A stretch of 17,451 nucleotides of DNA. Origin: Bacteroidales bacterium (GTDB lineage: Bacteria > Bacteroidota > Bacteroidia > Bacteroidales > UBA1556). The position numbers and the translations under genes are program-made. The DNA lies in the NCBI GenBank assembly GCA_023145955.1, contig JAGLDA010000149.1, positions 1-17,451 on the forward strand, given 5' to 3'. Positions 1 through 7,487 of the stretch are shown in pieces. Numbering within the stretch: the stretch's first letter is position 1; the number at the start of each line of letters is the position of its first letter. The notes beneath the pieces are model-generated. The model worked only from the letters and a program-made list of their open reading frames with translations, did no database searches and was not told the origin of the DNA.

Positions 1-52
1 TTCAAAAAAATGTCATGTACTTAGACAAATAATACTTAAAATAATTTTTGAG

Positions 53-85
53 CAAAAAAAAAGCTTAAATTTTAATTTAAGCTTT
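53..85 (-). terminator. Rho-independent terminator of the thioredoxin/DUF6132 operon
   Basis: An 11-bp perfect stem (arms 61-71 and 74-84) is followed on the minus strand by an uninterrupted T run (A run at 54-60 on the plus strand). The stop codon of the DUF6132-like gene (72-74) lies in the loop and stem, so the last codons form part of the terminator. Confidence 0.75.
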
Positions 86-323
86 CTGTTTTATTTTTTT
101 CTTTAGGTTTTGCATTAAGCATATCACCAAGCAAATATCCTACTGCTGCTCCCCAAGCAACTGAGGCGTATGGGTTAGAACTAATAGCACAACCTCCGCT
201 AGAGCATCCTACTTCTAGATAATAAACATACCCTCCAATGGCTCCAATAAACAAACCTATTATTGAAAAAAGCGTAAATATTTTAAGATATTTACGCTTC
301 CAAATATTTTGATTTTCTTCCAT
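72..323 (-). CDS. DUF6132-like small membrane protein with a periplasmic cysteine pair
   Basis: An 83-residue protein that I match to the DUF6132 family of Bacteroidota by its pattern: helix, short cysteine loop with an SSNPY-type motif, then a second helix. Membrane segments are about residues 15-36 and 52-68. Between them are Cys40 and Cys45, separated by SSGG. Basic residues flank both ends (KRKYLK at the start, KPKEKNK at the end), which by the positive-inside rule places both termini in the cytoplasm and the cysteines in the periplasm. Its start codon overlaps the stop of the upstream thioredoxin gene by one base (TAATG), suggesting translational coupling. A role as thiol partner of the exported thioredoxin is inferred from context; the family has no function I can state with confidence. 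Confidence 0.8.
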   Translation of the reverse strand: MEENQNIWKRKYLKIFTLFSIIGLFIGAIGGYVYYLEVGCSSGGCAISSNPYASVAWGAAVGYLLGDMLNAKPKEKNKTESLN

Positions 324-808
324 TATAAGTATCTATTTACTACATCAACCAAAGTAAGTTTTGATTGCATACCTACTAATCTTTCAACAACTTTGCCATC
401 CTTAAAAACAATAATAGTTGGTATTGATCTAACATGATACTGAGCTGCCGTTTTACGGTTTTTATCTACATCTAGTTTTGCGATAACCGCTTTATCGCCA
501 TATTCACTTGCTATTTCTTCAATTATTGGCCCTTGTCTGCGACATGGCCCACACCAAGTTGCCCAGAAATCTACTAAAGTAACTCCCTTACTGATAGTGG
601 CTTCAAAATCCTTATCGGTTAAACTTACTGGCCCTGCTTTTTTATCACTAACTTTCTCGTCAGGAAAGTCTACGTCAACACTTTTAACATTAGCTTCTTC
701 AATATTTTCAATATTGTCCTCATCAGTAAAACTGTAACTATTTACAGAAAATAGACCTGCCATTGTGAATATACTTAACCCAATAGCCATTAATTTAGTT
801 TTAATCAT
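323..808 (-). CDS. Exported thioredoxin with WCGPC active site
   Basis: A thiol-disulfide oxidoreductase of 161 residues. Residues 1-26 form a signal peptide (basic start, hydrophobic stretch about 5-22), an acidic linker follows to about 57, and a complete thioredoxin fold fills 60-161. The canonical WCGPC motif is at 85-89 and the conserved cis-proline is Pro130 (SIPT). The protein is therefore predicted to work in the periplasm or anchored at the inner membrane, not as the cytosolic TrxA. No lipobox cysteine is visible in the signal peptide. It lies 16 bases downstream of a second thioredoxin-like gene and overlaps the next gene by one base, so the three are very likely one operon. Thioredoxin assignment is firm; its direction (reductase, isomerase or oxidase) and its partners are not shown by the sequence. 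Confidence 0.92.
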   Translation of the reverse strand: MIKTKLMAIGLSIFTMAGLFSVNSYSFTDEDNIENIEEANVKSVDVDFPDEKVSDKKAGPVSLTDKDFEATISKGVTLVDFWATWCGPCRRQGPIIEEIASEYGDKAVIAKLDVDKNRKTAAQYHVRSIPTIIVFKDGKVVERLVGMQSKLTLVDVVNRYL

Positions 809-824
809 TCTTCTTAGTATTATA

Positions 825-1136
825 TTATTTATTTATTTTATTTCTTAAAACATCTGTAGAAACTAATTCGCTAAAACGTATTTCTTCAATGCCACTATTA
901 TACATTATTACTGTCGGAATATTTCTAACTCCTAGTTTTTTAGAAAGCCATCTATTATCATCAATATTAAGCTTTACTAATTTATAATCATTAATACTAT
1001 CAGCATTCATACTAGCAATAATATTCTCTTGTGCTTTACATGCTTCACACCATGGTGCCCAAAATAAAACTAGTACTTTCGTATCACTAATTACTGAATC
1101 CCAATTTGGCGTTATAACTTCCTCTAACTTCAACAT
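825..1136 (-). CDS. Thioredoxin-like protein with WCEAC active site
   Basis: A 103-residue stand-alone thioredoxin fold without a signal peptide, so probably cytoplasmic. The active site at 29-33 reads WCEAC instead of WCGPC. Both catalytic cysteines (Cys30, Cys33) and the cis-proline (Pro74, in NIPT) are kept, so it should be redox active. The two residues between the cysteines strongly affect redox potential in this superfamily, so Glu-Ala in place of Gly-Pro suggests a potential or partner different from classic thioredoxin (inference). It is the first gene of the operon with the exported thioredoxin and the DUF6132-like protein. A weak -7-like box lies about 40 bases upstream on the minus strand (1176-1183). 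Confidence 0.88.
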   Translation of the reverse strand: MLKLEEVITPNWDSVISDTKVLVLFWAPWCEACKAQENIIASMNADSINDYKLVKLNIDDNRWLSKKLGVRNIPTVIMYNSGIEEIRFSELVSTDVLRNKINK

Positions 1137-1175
1137 AGAATACTATAGTATTTCCTGCTCTTTAATCATAAAGTG

Positions 1176-1183
1176 CAAAGAAA
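1176..1183 (-). promoter_or_regulatory. Weak -7-like box for the thioredoxin operon
   Basis: On the minus strand the bases read TTTCTTTG, one mismatch from the Bacteroidota consensus TAnnTTTG, about 40 bases before the ATG at 1136. No TTG is found 19 bases further upstream, so the call is tentative. The rest of the divergent gap 1137-1422 shows only AT-rich sequence apart from the cold-shock gene promoter. Confidence 0.3.
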
Positions 1184-1363
1184 GACAAATAATCTTCTCA
1201 TTACGATGGTAAATAGCATAAAAAATCTTAAAGTTATAGCACTTACTGTTAGCATATATAGTGCAAAACAATAATTATAAAAATATTTTTACTATTTATT
1301 TGCCTGATATACTATTACTTACGGTATTTTTTAAAATAATTACTAAAAAATACAATATTTTTA

Positions 1364-1393
1364 TTGTTTAGTATATAAAAGTTATTATCTTTG
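1364..1393 (+). promoter_or_regulatory. Bacteroidota-type promoter of the cold-shock gene
   Basis: TTG at 1364-1366 and TATCTTTG at 1386-1393 are separated by exactly 19 bases, matching the TTG-N19-TAnnTTTG pattern of the primary sigma factor in Bacteroidota. Transcription should begin near 1400, leaving a 5' leader of only about 20-25 bases before the ATG at 1423. Confidence 0.75.
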
Positions 1394-1422
1394 CCGCTTA
1401 TTAATAATAATAAACATTTATA

Positions 1423-1614
1423 ATGAATAAAGGAACAGTAAAATTTTTCAATGACACCAAAGGATTTGGTTTCATTACAGAAGACGATACAAACAAAGAA
1501 TACTTTGTACACGTATCAGGTTTAATTGATGAAATTCGCGAAGGCGATAGCGTAGAGTTTGAATTGAAAGAAGGCAGAAAAGGTTTAAACGCCGTTGACG
1601 TAAAGGTAGTTTAA
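1423..1614 (+). CDS. Cold-shock domain protein (CspA family)
   Basis: A 63-residue single cold-shock domain, the usual size for bacterial Csp proteins, which bind single-stranded nucleic acids and act as RNA chaperones. It opens MNKGTVKFF and carries the RNP1 motif KGFGFI (residues 13-18) and an RNP2-type YFVHV (27-31), the surface aromatic residues that contact RNA. The gene is monocistronic: a strong promoter at 1364-1393 and a hairpin terminator at 1641-1676 bracket it. The short predicted leader differs from the long thermosensing leader of E. coli cspA, so cold regulation of that kind is unlikely here; constitutive or growth-linked expression is plausible (inference). Confidence 0.95.
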   Translation: MNKGTVKFFNDTKGFGFITEDDTNKEYFVHVSGLIDEIREGDSVEFELKEGRKGLNAVDVKVV

Positions 1615-1640
1615 TTCTTACAAGAATTTATATCAGTTAA

Positions 1641-1676
1641 AGCTTGTTCCGAAATATCGGAGCAAGCTTTTTTTTT
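1641..1676 (+). terminator. Rho-independent terminator of the cold-shock gene
   Basis: A 12-bp stem (1641-1652 with 1657-1668, one G-U pair) with a four-base AATA loop is followed by a run of nine T (1668-1676). It begins 26 bases after the cold-shock stop codon. Confidence 0.93.
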
Positions 1677-1710
1677 ATACATATCCTAAATAACACACAA
1701 ATAAATTTTG

Positions 1711-1718
1711 TTTCTTTG
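1711..1718 (+). promoter_or_regulatory. -7-like box directly before the era start codon
   Basis: TTTCTTTG is one mismatch from TAnnTTTG and ends four bases before the ATG at 1723. If used, transcription would begin at or very near the start codon and the mRNA would be essentially leaderless. No TTG lies at the expected 19-base distance, so confidence is low. Confidence 0.3.
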
Positions 1719-1722
1719 CATT

Positions 1723-2613
1723 ATGGAAAAACAAGAACATAAATCAGGTTTTGTAAATATACTAGGTGCACCAAATGTTGGTAAATCTACACTCATGAAT
1801 GCTATTATGGGTGAGAACTTAAGTATTACAAACAAAAAAGTTCAGACTACCCGACATAGAATAATGGGTTTTCTAAATCATGACGACTATCAAATAGTTT
1901 TCTCTGATACTCCTGGGATAATTAAAGACCCTAGTTACAAACTTCATGAAGCAATGATGAGCTTTGTAGAATCTGCACTAGAAGATGCAGACATATTTTT
2001 ATACGTTACAGAAATAAAAGCAAAGATACTTCATCCAGAGATTGTTGAAAAGATTAAAAACTCTAATGCTAAGATTATTGTTGTAATAAACAAAATTGAT
2101 GAATCTAATCAAGAGGAGGTAGAAATTAAAGTAGAATATTGGAAAGGAATTCTTCCTGAAGCTACAATTGTACCATTATCAGCACTTCATAATTTCAATA
2201 CCGACGGACTTCTTAGTGTAATTCTTCGTGAGTTGCCAACTGGCCCAGCATATTTCCCTAAAGATCAGCTTACGGATAAAACAATGCGCTTCTTTATTCA
2301 GGAGTTAATTCGTGAACAAGTTCTAATACAGTATAAAAAGGAATTGCCATATTCTACCGAAATTGTTGTTGAGGAATATAAAGAACAACCACACCGAATA
2401 GATATAAAGGCAATACTGTATGTTATTCGAGAAACTCAGAAGATGATAATAATTGGCAAAGGAGGACAGGCGATAAAAAGCCTTGGAATTGAAGCTCGAA
2501 AGAATATTGAAGAATTTACGGGTAAACATATTTTCTTAGATTTAACTGTAAAAGTTAGTAAAGATTGGCGCGAAAATGACCGTCAACTTAAGAAATTTGG
2601 TTACAACGAATAG
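1723..2613 (+). CDS. era: GTPase Era
   Basis: A 296-residue GTPase that binds the 3' end of 16S rRNA and takes part in 30S subunit maturation. G motifs are all visible: G1 GAPNVGKS (15-22), G2 in the VQTTRH segment (about 40-45), G3 DTPG (62-65), G4 NKID (123-126) and a G5 SAL. The C-terminal KH RNA-binding domain carries IIGKGG (243-248) followed by IKSLG, the typical Era signature. Length matches the family (about 300). I chose the ATG at 1723 over an in-frame TTG at 1708: the extra residues (MFLCI) are not expected in Era and the TTG sits in what looks like a promoter box. The gene lies between two terminators, so it is transcribed alone. Confidence 0.97.
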   Translation: MEKQEHKSGFVNILGAPNVGKSTLMNAIMGENLSITNKKVQTTRHRIMGFLNHDDYQIVFSDTPGIIKDPSYKLHEAMMSFVESALEDADIFLYVTEIKAKILHPEIVEKIKNSNAKIIVVINKIDESNQEEVEIKVEYWKGILPEATIVPLSALHNFNTDGLLSVILRELPTGPAYFPKDQLTDKTMRFFIQELIREQVLIQYKKELPYSTEIVVEEYKEQPHRIDIKAILYVIRETQKMIIIGKGGQAIKSLGIEARKNIEEFTGKHIFLDLTVKVSKDWRENDRQLKKFGYNE

Positions 2614-2640
2614 TAAAATAGAGAATCAAAAAAGCGTCTA

Positions 2641-2683
2641 AAAAAACCTGCATTATTTTTAAAAATATTGCAGGTTTTTTTTT
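2641..2683 (+). terminator. Rho-independent terminator of era
   Basis: Arms 2641-2652 and 2669-2680 (core ACCTGCA / TGCAGGT) pair perfectly, the AT-rich interior can extend the stem, and a run of T follows to 2683. It begins about 27 bases after the era stop. Confidence 0.9.
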
Positions 2684-2745
2684 AGCTTTATAAATATTAA
2701 TATCACGTATCATTTTACAACTACAAACCACGCAATAACCTTTAT

Positions 2746-3999
2746 ATGAAATTATTAACATTATATATTACTTTTCAATTTTTATACTTGGTAAGCTTTT
2801 CTCAGAAAATACAGAAGTATTCTGGGGAGTTTTTTAATGGACAGGACGTAAAAGGGGAAGCAAGTTTTTCATTTTTCACCAACGATAAGAACAAACGAAT
2901 AAAAACAGGATCTTTTAGATACTCTGCTAGAGAGAAAAAAAATGACTGGCATTTTAGCCACAATATTAGTGGTAAATATAATGATGGATACAAAATGGGT
3001 AAGTGGAGCTATACATACAGCTCTAAAGATAAGGATGTAGATAAGCATGGATATTATTATAATATATCAGTAGAACTAGATGCTGACTATAATAATGGAG
3101 TACCCCAAGGAGAATGGTTATACTCATGCTATATTTTTAAATTTCAGAAAGAGCTGAAGACTGGTAGATATAGAAAAACAAATAAAACAATTGTTAAAGA
3201 CATAAAAATAACACTAAACTGGAATAAAGGAAAACTTGTTGATTCCCTAATTATAATTGATAAAATAGGCTCTAGAGTACAAGCTCCTATGAATAAATTT
3301 GGTGTGTTAATAGGCGATCTAATTTTAAAAACTCCAAATGCAAGTACACAAATTAATTATGACAAAGGTGTAGAAACCATGTATATTTCTAGTAATGACA
3401 CCATTAATAATCTTGAGTATGAGACGTATCTAACAATAGATGATAAAAAAGCTAAAGTTAGAAAAATAAAAAGCAGCTATTTATACAATGAAAACTGTAT
3501 TATAAGAGATATTATTGTTGATAATATTTACAATAATGAATACTTCCTTTATAAATACATCGATGGTGATAAGCTACTAACTTTCAAAAAGGAGTTTGGC
3601 GATTATACTTTATCATTGAAAGGATTATACTATTATATGCTAGAACCAATACCAACTAAAGAAGAATCAACGATATTTAGTGACATTAGTATTGCTCAGG
3701 TTAAAACCAAAGAAGCATTATGGTTTACTAAAAAAGCACTTAAAAAAACACCTAATAATAAAAAATTACTGGCAGATAAAAGAAGAGCTACTCAGGCTAT
3801 TACCGAATACAAAAATCTACAATGCCATATTGATATCTATAAAAAATACTTAAATTTGCAAAACATCAGAACAAAAGCTAGGTGCAACGGCTTGCATTTT
3901 GACGAAGCACCAAAAACCCGTATTGACTATTTGCACCAAATAAAGCATCAATCGGATATGCAATACAAATTGTTATCATTACATAATCAATACCACTAA
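2746..3999 (+). CDS. Secreted protein with YwqK/MORN-like repeats, function unknown
   Basis: I do not recognise a named family for this 417-residue protein. Residues 1-20 look like a Sec signal peptide ending FSQ, common in Bacteroidota, so it is probably exported. In the N-terminal half short strand-turn units recur, of the form aromatic-N-x-G followed by G-(E/K)-W-x-Y: YSGEFFNGQDVKGEA (25-39), YNDGYKMGKWSY (78-89), YNNGVPQGEWLY (115-126), and weaker ones near 158 and 205. This resembles the MORN/YwqK-type repeats seen in many surface proteins. The C-terminal 100 residues are basic and look helical (many Lys, Arg and Gln). There is no enzymatic motif I can point to. The alpha/beta hydrolase gene starts three bases after its stop, so the two are almost surely co-transcribed and possibly functionally linked. 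Confidence 0.85.
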   Translation: MKLLTLYITFQFLYLVSFSQKIQKYSGEFFNGQDVKGEASFSFFTNDKNKRIKTGSFRYSAREKKNDWHFSHNISGKYNDGYKMGKWSYTYSSKDKDVDKHGYYYNISVELDADYNNGVPQGEWLYSCYIFKFQKELKTGRYRKTNKTIVKDIKITLNWNKGKLVDSLIIIDKIGSRVQAPMNKFGVLIGDLILKTPNASTQINYDKGVETMYISSNDTINNLEYETYLTIDDKKAKVRKIKSSYLYNENCIIRDIIVDNIYNNEYFLYKYIDGDKLLTFKKEFGDYTLSLKGLYYYMLEPIPTKEESTIFSDISIAQVKTKEALWFTKKALKKTPNNKKLLADKRRATQAITEYKNLQCHIDIYKKYLNLQNIRTKARCNGLHFDEAPKTRIDYLHQIKHQSDMQYKLLSLHNQYH

Positions 4000-4002
4000 A
4001 TT

Positions 4003-4941
4003 ATGGACTCGAAAATAGAAAATATTGACGTATTAGGAAACGGATTTAAAAACATCAAACTACCTTTACCAAAAGATAAAAACGGTGAACAATTCGCAAC
4101 ATTAGTTTATCGCAATTGTGAGCAGCAAAGCACTAAATCTATTCTTTATGTTCACGGTTTTATCGATTATTTTTTTCAAAAAGAAATGGCCGATAATTTT
4201 AATAAATGGGGATATAACTTTTATGCAGTAGATTTACGAAAATATGGCCGAAGTTTATTAGCTCATCATCACCCAAATTATATTGATAATATTCATCAAT
4301 ATTTTGAAGAAATAGATCTTAGCATAAGTCAAATGCAAAAAGATGGAAATAAAAGCATTTCTTTAATGGGTCATAGCACTGGCGGCTTAACAACTGCTCT
4401 TTATACTCACCACAACAATAATATAGATGCACTAATACTTAATAGTCCATTTTTTGAAATTAATGTTCCCAATTTCATTAAATCTTTATCCCCAATAGTA
4501 GCATCTATAGGTTCCGTTTTCCCTTATGGAGAAATGAATAACCTCACCTCTCATTACCCAGAAAGCTTACATAAAGATTTTAAAGGAGAATGGGATTTCA
4601 ATATTAACTGGAAACCTCCAACAAATTTTCCAACATATTTTGGTTGGTTTAAAGCCATCAGAAGAGCCCAAAATGAACTTCAAGCTGGTTTAGATATTAA
4701 ATGCCCAGTATTAGTTATGTATTCCGACAAATCATATAAAGGCAAAAATTGGGATGATGCTATTTATACTTCTGATGGAGTATTAGATGTCAACGATATC
4801 TCAAAATATGCTAACATTATTGGAAAAGATGTAACTAAAATTGAAATTAAGGATGGCGTTCACGATTTAGTTCTTTCAAAGAAAGATGTGAGAAATAATG
4901 TTTATGATCAAATTAAAAGTTGGCTGAATAACATTAATTAA
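4003..4941 (+). CDS. Alpha/beta hydrolase (serine lipase/esterase type, Hydrolase_4)
   Basis: A 312-residue alpha/beta-hydrolase without a signal peptide, resembling the monoacylglycerol lipase-like serine hydrolases (Hydrolase_4/S33 group). The oxyanion-region motif is HGF (51-53), the nucleophile elbow is GHSTGG (123-128) with Ser125, and the catalytic histidine is very probably His287 in GVHDLVLS. The acid could be Asp242 (MYSDKS) or Asp262 (GVLDVND); the sequence does not decide. Substrate is unknown: lipid esters are the usual guess for this group. It starts three bases after the repeat protein gene, and about 80 bases separate it from the following DUF5686 gene, with no hairpin terminator between them. 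Confidence 0.9.
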   Translation: MDSKIENIDVLGNGFKNIKLPLPKDKNGEQFATLVYRNCEQQSTKSILYVHGFIDYFFQKEMADNFNKWGYNFYAVDLRKYGRSLLAHHHPNYIDNIHQYFEEIDLSISQMQKDGNKSISLMGHSTGGLTTALYTHHNNNIDALILNSPFFEINVPNFIKSLSPIVASIGSVFPYGEMNNLTSHYPESLHKDFKGEWDFNINWKPPTNFPTYFGWFKAIRRAQNELQAGLDIKCPVLVMYSDKSYKGKNWDDAIYTSDGVLDVNDISKYANIIGKDVTKIEIKDGVHDLVLSKKDVRNNVYDQIKSWLNNIN

Positions 4942-5021
4942 TTTTTTATAAAAACAAAAGTTTACTACAAGAACTATATAAAAAATACTACTTTAGTCCT
5001 TCTTTATAAACTTAGAATTAA

Positions 5022-7478
5022 ATGAAACGGGTTCTCTTATTAATCCTTCTTATTATTGTTAGCACAAGCCTATTTGGTCAATTGACCAAGATAATGGGTG
5101 TAGTTATTGACTCTATATCAGAAGAGCCTTTACCTTTTGTAAACGTTCAGGTTATGGGAAGTTCCGAAGGTGCTACTACCGGTTTTGATGGTAAATTTGT
5201 TATAAAAAGCAAAGCAAATTTCGATAGTTTAAAGATTAGTTATATTGGTTATAAAGAACAAAGAATAAAAATAAAAAACCACACTTACCAATCCATTACA
5301 ATAAAACTGCAAACCTCCAGGACACAACTTAAAGAAGTGTTGGTGCATGCCAAAGAAAACCCTGCTCATATTCTACTACGAAAAGTCATTGCTAACAAAA
5401 GATATAATTCATCATATAATTTGGACGCTTATGAATTTGAGGTTTATAATAAGGTACAAATGGATGCTAATAATATTACCGAAAGTTTTAAAAACAGAAG
5501 GAGTTTAAAGCCTTTTAAATTTATTTTCAATAATGTAGACACCTCTACTATCAATGGGAAAGCATATTTACCATTACTACTAACCGAGAGCATTTCGGAA
5601 ATATATTTCCGCAAAGAGCCTGAGGAAATGAAAGAAACAATCATAGCTTCCAGAGCATCAGGCATTAAGAATAAAAGTGTTTCCCAATTTTTGGGAAATA
5701 TGTATCAGGACATAAATATCTATGATAACTATATGGGTGTATTCGGAATAAACTTCGTTAGCCCAATTGCTGATTTTGGCCTTAGAACCTATAGGTACTA
5801 CCTCATAGATAGTGCTACAATAGATGGGCATTGGTGCTATCAAATAATGTTTAAACCAAAACGAAAACAAGAAGCAACCTTTACTGGCGAAATATGGATT
5901 ACGGATACAACCTTTGCCGTAAAAACCATTGATATGAAAATTAATAAAGTAAATATCAACTTTGTTAATGCAATGTCCATAACACAAGATTTTCAGCTAG
6001 TTGACAATAAATATTGGATGCTAAAACGCGATAATTTTGTCATTGACTTTAATGTTATAGAAAAATCTAGAACCGTTACCGGTTTCTTTGGGCATAAAAC
6101 TAGTATATACAGAAATATAAAAATAAACCAAGAGCGACCAGATAAAGATTATAAATCTAATGTAGCAGTTAATGTTGACGAAGATGCCTGGGATAAACCC
6201 AGAGAATTTTGGGACAGCACTCGTTTTGAAGACCTTAACGATGAAGAAAGCAAGATTTACACCATGGTTGATACTGTAATAAATATGCCAGCATTTCGTA
6301 ATTTATACGATATGGTAGTACTTATTACCACAGGTTATTATAAAACTGATTATTTTGATTATGGGCCATTCACACGTACATTTAGCTATAATGGAGTTGA
6401 AGGTGCACGATTTAGAATTGGTGGTCGAACTAGTAATATATGGAATGATAAATTTAGAATATACGGTCATTTAGCATATGGTACATTAGACAAAGAGTTT
6501 AAATATGGCATAGGCATACAGTATATACTTAAGAAAAATCCTAGAAGGGCTATAGATATTGGTTATAAAAATGATATGGAGCAACTTGGAGCTAGTGTAA
6601 GAGCTATAAAGCAAGATAATATTATATCCAGTATATTTAGAACTGACCCTAACCTATCACTTACAATGGTAGAGCAATACAAAGGAAGTTTTATGTACGA
6701 GTATTTTAATGGCTTTAGCAATACACTTACTTTTAGACGAAGGAATATCTTTCCTTTGCAAGATTTGAAATTTGAAATTTATTCTGAAGGTAATACTGTT
6801 AGTTTAGATAATATTGTCACTAGTGAAATAGAGCTTAAAACGCATATTGCATATAAGGAGGTTTTCTTTGTAGATAAATTTAACAGAAAAAGTATTGGCA
6901 CTAAATATCCTAGAATAAATATATTTTATGCTTATGGAATTCCAAATTTATTCAAATCGCAGTTAGAATACCATAAAGTTCAAGTAGCTATAAATCAAAA
7001 ATTTAATATAGGCTCAATAGGCTACACAAAATATATTGTTTCTTGGGGAAAAATTTGGGGACAACTTCCTTATCCTATCTTAGAGGTGCATCCAGGAAAT
7101 GAAACATGGATATATGATGATTTTGCCTTTAATAGAATGGGCTATTATGAATTTATTAGCGATGAATACTTTATGGCCAATATTACACATAACTTTCGAG
7201 GATTATTATTCAACCACATACCTCTTATGCGTAAGCTTAAATGGCGTGAAGTAATCTACGGGAAGGTATTACTGGGTCATCTTTCGCAAGAAAATCAGAA
7301 TTATTCGAAATTCCCTAGCAATACATCATTACTTACAGAGCCTTATTATGAAGTAGGTGTAGCAATAGAGAATATCTTTAAACTAATAAGAATTGATGCT
7401 TCATGGCGACTTTCGTACCTGCAAAAAGATAATATAAGCCCATTTGGAATAATGGGTTCTTTAAGAGTTAATTTTTAA
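5022..7478 (+). CDS. DUF5686 outer-membrane protein with carboxypeptidase-regulatory-like domain
   Basis: An 818-residue envelope protein. Residues 1-20 are a signal peptide ending FGQ. About 23-100 form a carboxypeptidase-regulatory-like beta-sandwich (GVVIDSISEEPLPFVNVQV, then TTGFDGKFVI and ISYIGYKE), the module that also begins SusC-type receptors. The remainder matches the DUF5686 architecture, with a C-terminal half rich in alternating aromatic and polar strands and a terminal phenylalanine (LRVNF), as in outer-membrane beta-barrels. There is no TonB plug domain, so it is not a SusC receptor. The family's role is not established; an outer-membrane barrel linked to the cell envelope is the reasonable reading. 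It faces the methyltransferase gene end to end with nine bases between stop codons. Confidence 0.88.
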   Translation: MKRVLLLILLIIVSTSLFGQLTKIMGVVIDSISEEPLPFVNVQVMGSSEGATTGFDGKFVIKSKANFDSLKISYIGYKEQRIKIKNHTYQSITIKLQTSRTQLKEVLVHAKENPAHILLRKVIANKRYNSSYNLDAYEFEVYNKVQMDANNITESFKNRRSLKPFKFIFNNVDTSTINGKAYLPLLLTESISEIYFRKEPEEMKETIIASRASGIKNKSVSQFLGNMYQDINIYDNYMGVFGINFVSPIADFGLRTYRYYLIDSATIDGHWCYQIMFKPKRKQEATFTGEIWITDTTFAVKTIDMKINKVNINFVNAMSITQDFQLVDNKYWMLKRDNFVIDFNVIEKSRTVTGFFGHKTSIYRNIKINQERPDKDYKSNVAVNVDEDAWDKPREFWDSTRFEDLNDEESKIYTMVDTVINMPAFRNLYDMVVLITTGYYKTDYFDYGPFTRTFSYNGVEGARFRIGGRTSNIWNDKFRIYGHLAYGTLDKEFKYGIGIQYILKKNPRRAIDIGYKNDMEQLGASVRAIKQDNIISSIFRTDPNLSLTMVEQYKGSFMYEYFNGFSNTLTFRRRNIFPLQDLKFEIYSEGNTVSLDNIVTSEIELKTHIAYKEVFFVDKFNRKSIGTKYPRINIFYAYGIPNLFKSQLEYHKVQVAINQKFNIGSIGYTKYIVSWGKIWGQLPYPILEVHPGNETWIYDDFAFNRMGYYEFISDEYFMANITHNFRGLLFNHIPLMRKLKWREVIYGKVLLGHLSQENQNYSKFPSNTSLLTEPYYEVGVAIENIFKLIRIDASWRLSYLQKDNISPFGIMGSLRVNF

Positions 7479-7487
7479 TATAAGTAA

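Noticed and set aside
1315..1512. Minus-strand frame overlapping the cold-shock gene and its promoter
   Set aside because: It runs opposite a certain gene and through its promoter, and its translation is low-complexity from AT-rich DNA.
1708..1722. TTG start for era giving five extra residues
   Set aside because: The ATG at 1723 directly precedes the conserved Era start, the extra residues are not family-like, and the TTG lies in a promoter-like box.
2746..4941. Toxin-immunity or polymorphic toxin pair
   Set aside because: The YwqK-like repeats invite the idea, but there is no toxin domain, no Rhs/VgrG/PAAR context, and the second gene is a complete hydrolase rather than an immunity protein.
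4989..4996. TACTTTAG as a promoter box for the DUF5686 gene
   Set aside because: One mismatch in the conserved TTTG part and no upstream TTG; the gene could equally be read through from the hydrolase gene.
5658..5987. Minus-strand frame of 109 codons inside the DUF5686 gene
   Set aside because: It lies wholly within a well-supported gene, has no recognisable domain or promoter, and has the composition of an antisense shadow.
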